DNA from: Sphingobacterium thalpophilum
Lineage (GTDB): Bacteria; Bacteroidota; Bacteroidia; Flavobacteriales; Flavobacteriaceae
NCBI GenBank assembly: GCA_943328865.2
Contig: CALQBR020000001.1
Coordinates: 1 to 23,921 of the forward strand
Reading direction: 5' to 3'
Length of the DNA stretch: 23,921 nt
In this document: piece by piece, positions 23,292-23,921 of the stretch
How the letters are laid out: each line of letters begins with the position of its first letter
Numbering within the stretch: position 1 is the stretch's first letter
Notes under the pieces: model-generated
What the model was told of the DNA's origin: nothing
The model's database searches: none
What the model saw: the letters and a program-made list of their open reading frames with translations, nothing else
Translations under genes and position numbers: made by a program

Positions 23292-23338
23292 ATCTTTTTT
23301 GATTCTAATCTCACCAATCACTATCCGATTGTGGATTT

Positions 23339-23921
23339 TTATTCCTCTCTATCATCACCGCTTAATTTAAAAGGATAATCGCCAAAAAGAGGGGCTAAAT
23401 TTTTGGTTTTATAAACTTGTTTATAGCCTCTGTTGGTTAGCGCAACCATCATCACATTTTCATTTTTCAAAGTGATATAAGAAGACATGTTCCCATGCCA
23501 CCAACCATTGTGAAAATAAAATTCCTGTCCGGTTGGCCATTGAATCATCCGAATACCAAGTCCATAATTTTTCTTCCCCCTATGTTCATTACTGTAGCCT
23601 TCATAGATTTGGGCATTTAATTTTGGATCTAAAAAGGATGATGAGTTTCTAGCCATGTCGAATTTTAATAGATCTCTTGGAGTAGCATAAATATTTTTAT
23701 CTCCATAAACTGCATCCAAATAATCATAACCAATTTTCCTTCCGCTGCATCTATAAGAAGGCGTAACGCTATCTTGGTCATTTTTATGGTCATAGACAAA
23801 CGTGTTTTTCATTCCCAAAGGTTCAAAAATCATTGTTTTCATGGCTTCTTTATAACTACTATTGGTTGTTTTTTCTATAATCAGAGCCAATATGGCATAG
23901 TTTGTATTGCAATAGGTAAAT
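23339..23921 (-). CDS. Serine hydrolase of the beta-lactamase family (N-terminal part cut off by window edge)
   Basis: The last 193 residues of a class C beta-lactamase/penicillin-binding-protein-like serine hydrolase. The frame runs to the window edge; the visible start FTYCNTNYAILALIIE contains the Y-x-N motif (second catalytic motif). Later family marks are MIFEPLGMKNTFV, the YATPRDLLKFD helix and HNGWWHGNMSSYITL, which matches the HxG version of the third motif. The SxxK serine lies outside the window. Such proteins are usually peptidases or esterases of envelope substrates rather than true resistance enzymes. The frame ends in SGDDREE. Confidence 0.88.
   Translation of the reverse strand, partial: FTYCNTNYAILALIIEKTTNSSYKEAMKTMIFEPLGMKNTFVYDHKNDQDSVTPSYRCSGRKIGYDYLDAVYGDKNIYATPRDLLKFDMARNSSSFLDPKLNAQIYEGYSNEHRGKKNYGLGIRMIQWPTGQEFYFHNGWWHGNMSSYITLKNENVMMVALTNRGYKQVYKTKNLAPLFGDYPFKLSGDDREE

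Overview
The window looks like a chromosomal stretch of a Bacteroidota bacterium, most likely a Flavobacteriaceae member close to Flavobacterium. The DNA is AT-rich. Several gene starts carry the Bacteroidota -7 promoter element TAnnTTTG and mostly lack a Shine-Dalgarno sequence. The tmRNA tag reads GENNYALAA. The parE/parC pair, the TlpA-like lipoprotein with an N-terminal DUF4369-type domain, and the Alvin-type ferredoxin next to a LuxC-like acyl-CoA reductase are all typical of that group. Genus placement is inference from gene content.

Layout. 1-1150: a LuxC-like acyl-CoA reductase (minus, cut by the window edge) diverges from a 2[4Fe-4S] ferredoxin. 1267-7383: ychF, then topoisomerase IV parE and parC with a 60-aa membrane-anchored protein between them. 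7428-9050: a lipid A-type acyltransferase diverges from a rhomboid protease. 9185-10011: a secreted SIMPL-domain protein converges on tRNA-Tyr. 10187-13708 (minus): a TlpA-like thioredoxin lipoprotein, then a sulfur pair (TauE/SafE permease and a persulfide-dioxygenase/double-rhodanese fusion). 13973-14413 (minus): a J-domain/KTSC-domain protein.

14758-16894 (plus): three unrecognised genes, the first two overlapping by ATGA, then a YchJ/SEC-C protein and a 2-oxoglutarate/Fe(II) oxygenase. 16895-17595 holds no intact gene, but has a probable decayed reading frame and two tandem GTTTAA/TTAAAC palindromes. 17596-18162 (minus): a stand-alone TrpG/PabA glutaminase. 18425-20921 (minus): marR, nitroreductase and yceI form a tight operon, followed by a second yceI. 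21103-22163 (plus): a single-domain rhodanese and a stand-alone LigD-type 3'-phosphoesterase. 22228-22727 contains very small, mostly membrane-spanning ORFs. The end holds tmRNA (minus) and a truncated serine beta-lactamase-like hydrolase.

Several genes share a theme. TauE, the persulfide dioxygenase fusion and the small rhodanese point to reactive sulfur handling. MarR, nitroreductase and YceI look like an autoregulated stress or quinone-related operon. Most of the window is ordinary housekeeping and accessory sequence. The least explained parts are the three-gene unknown cassette, the small-membrane-protein cluster beside tmRNA, the inverted repeats flanking trpG, and the two promoters where a palindrome carries back-to-back -7 boxes. 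I see no CRISPR array, intact insertion sequence, prophage or clear defence system.
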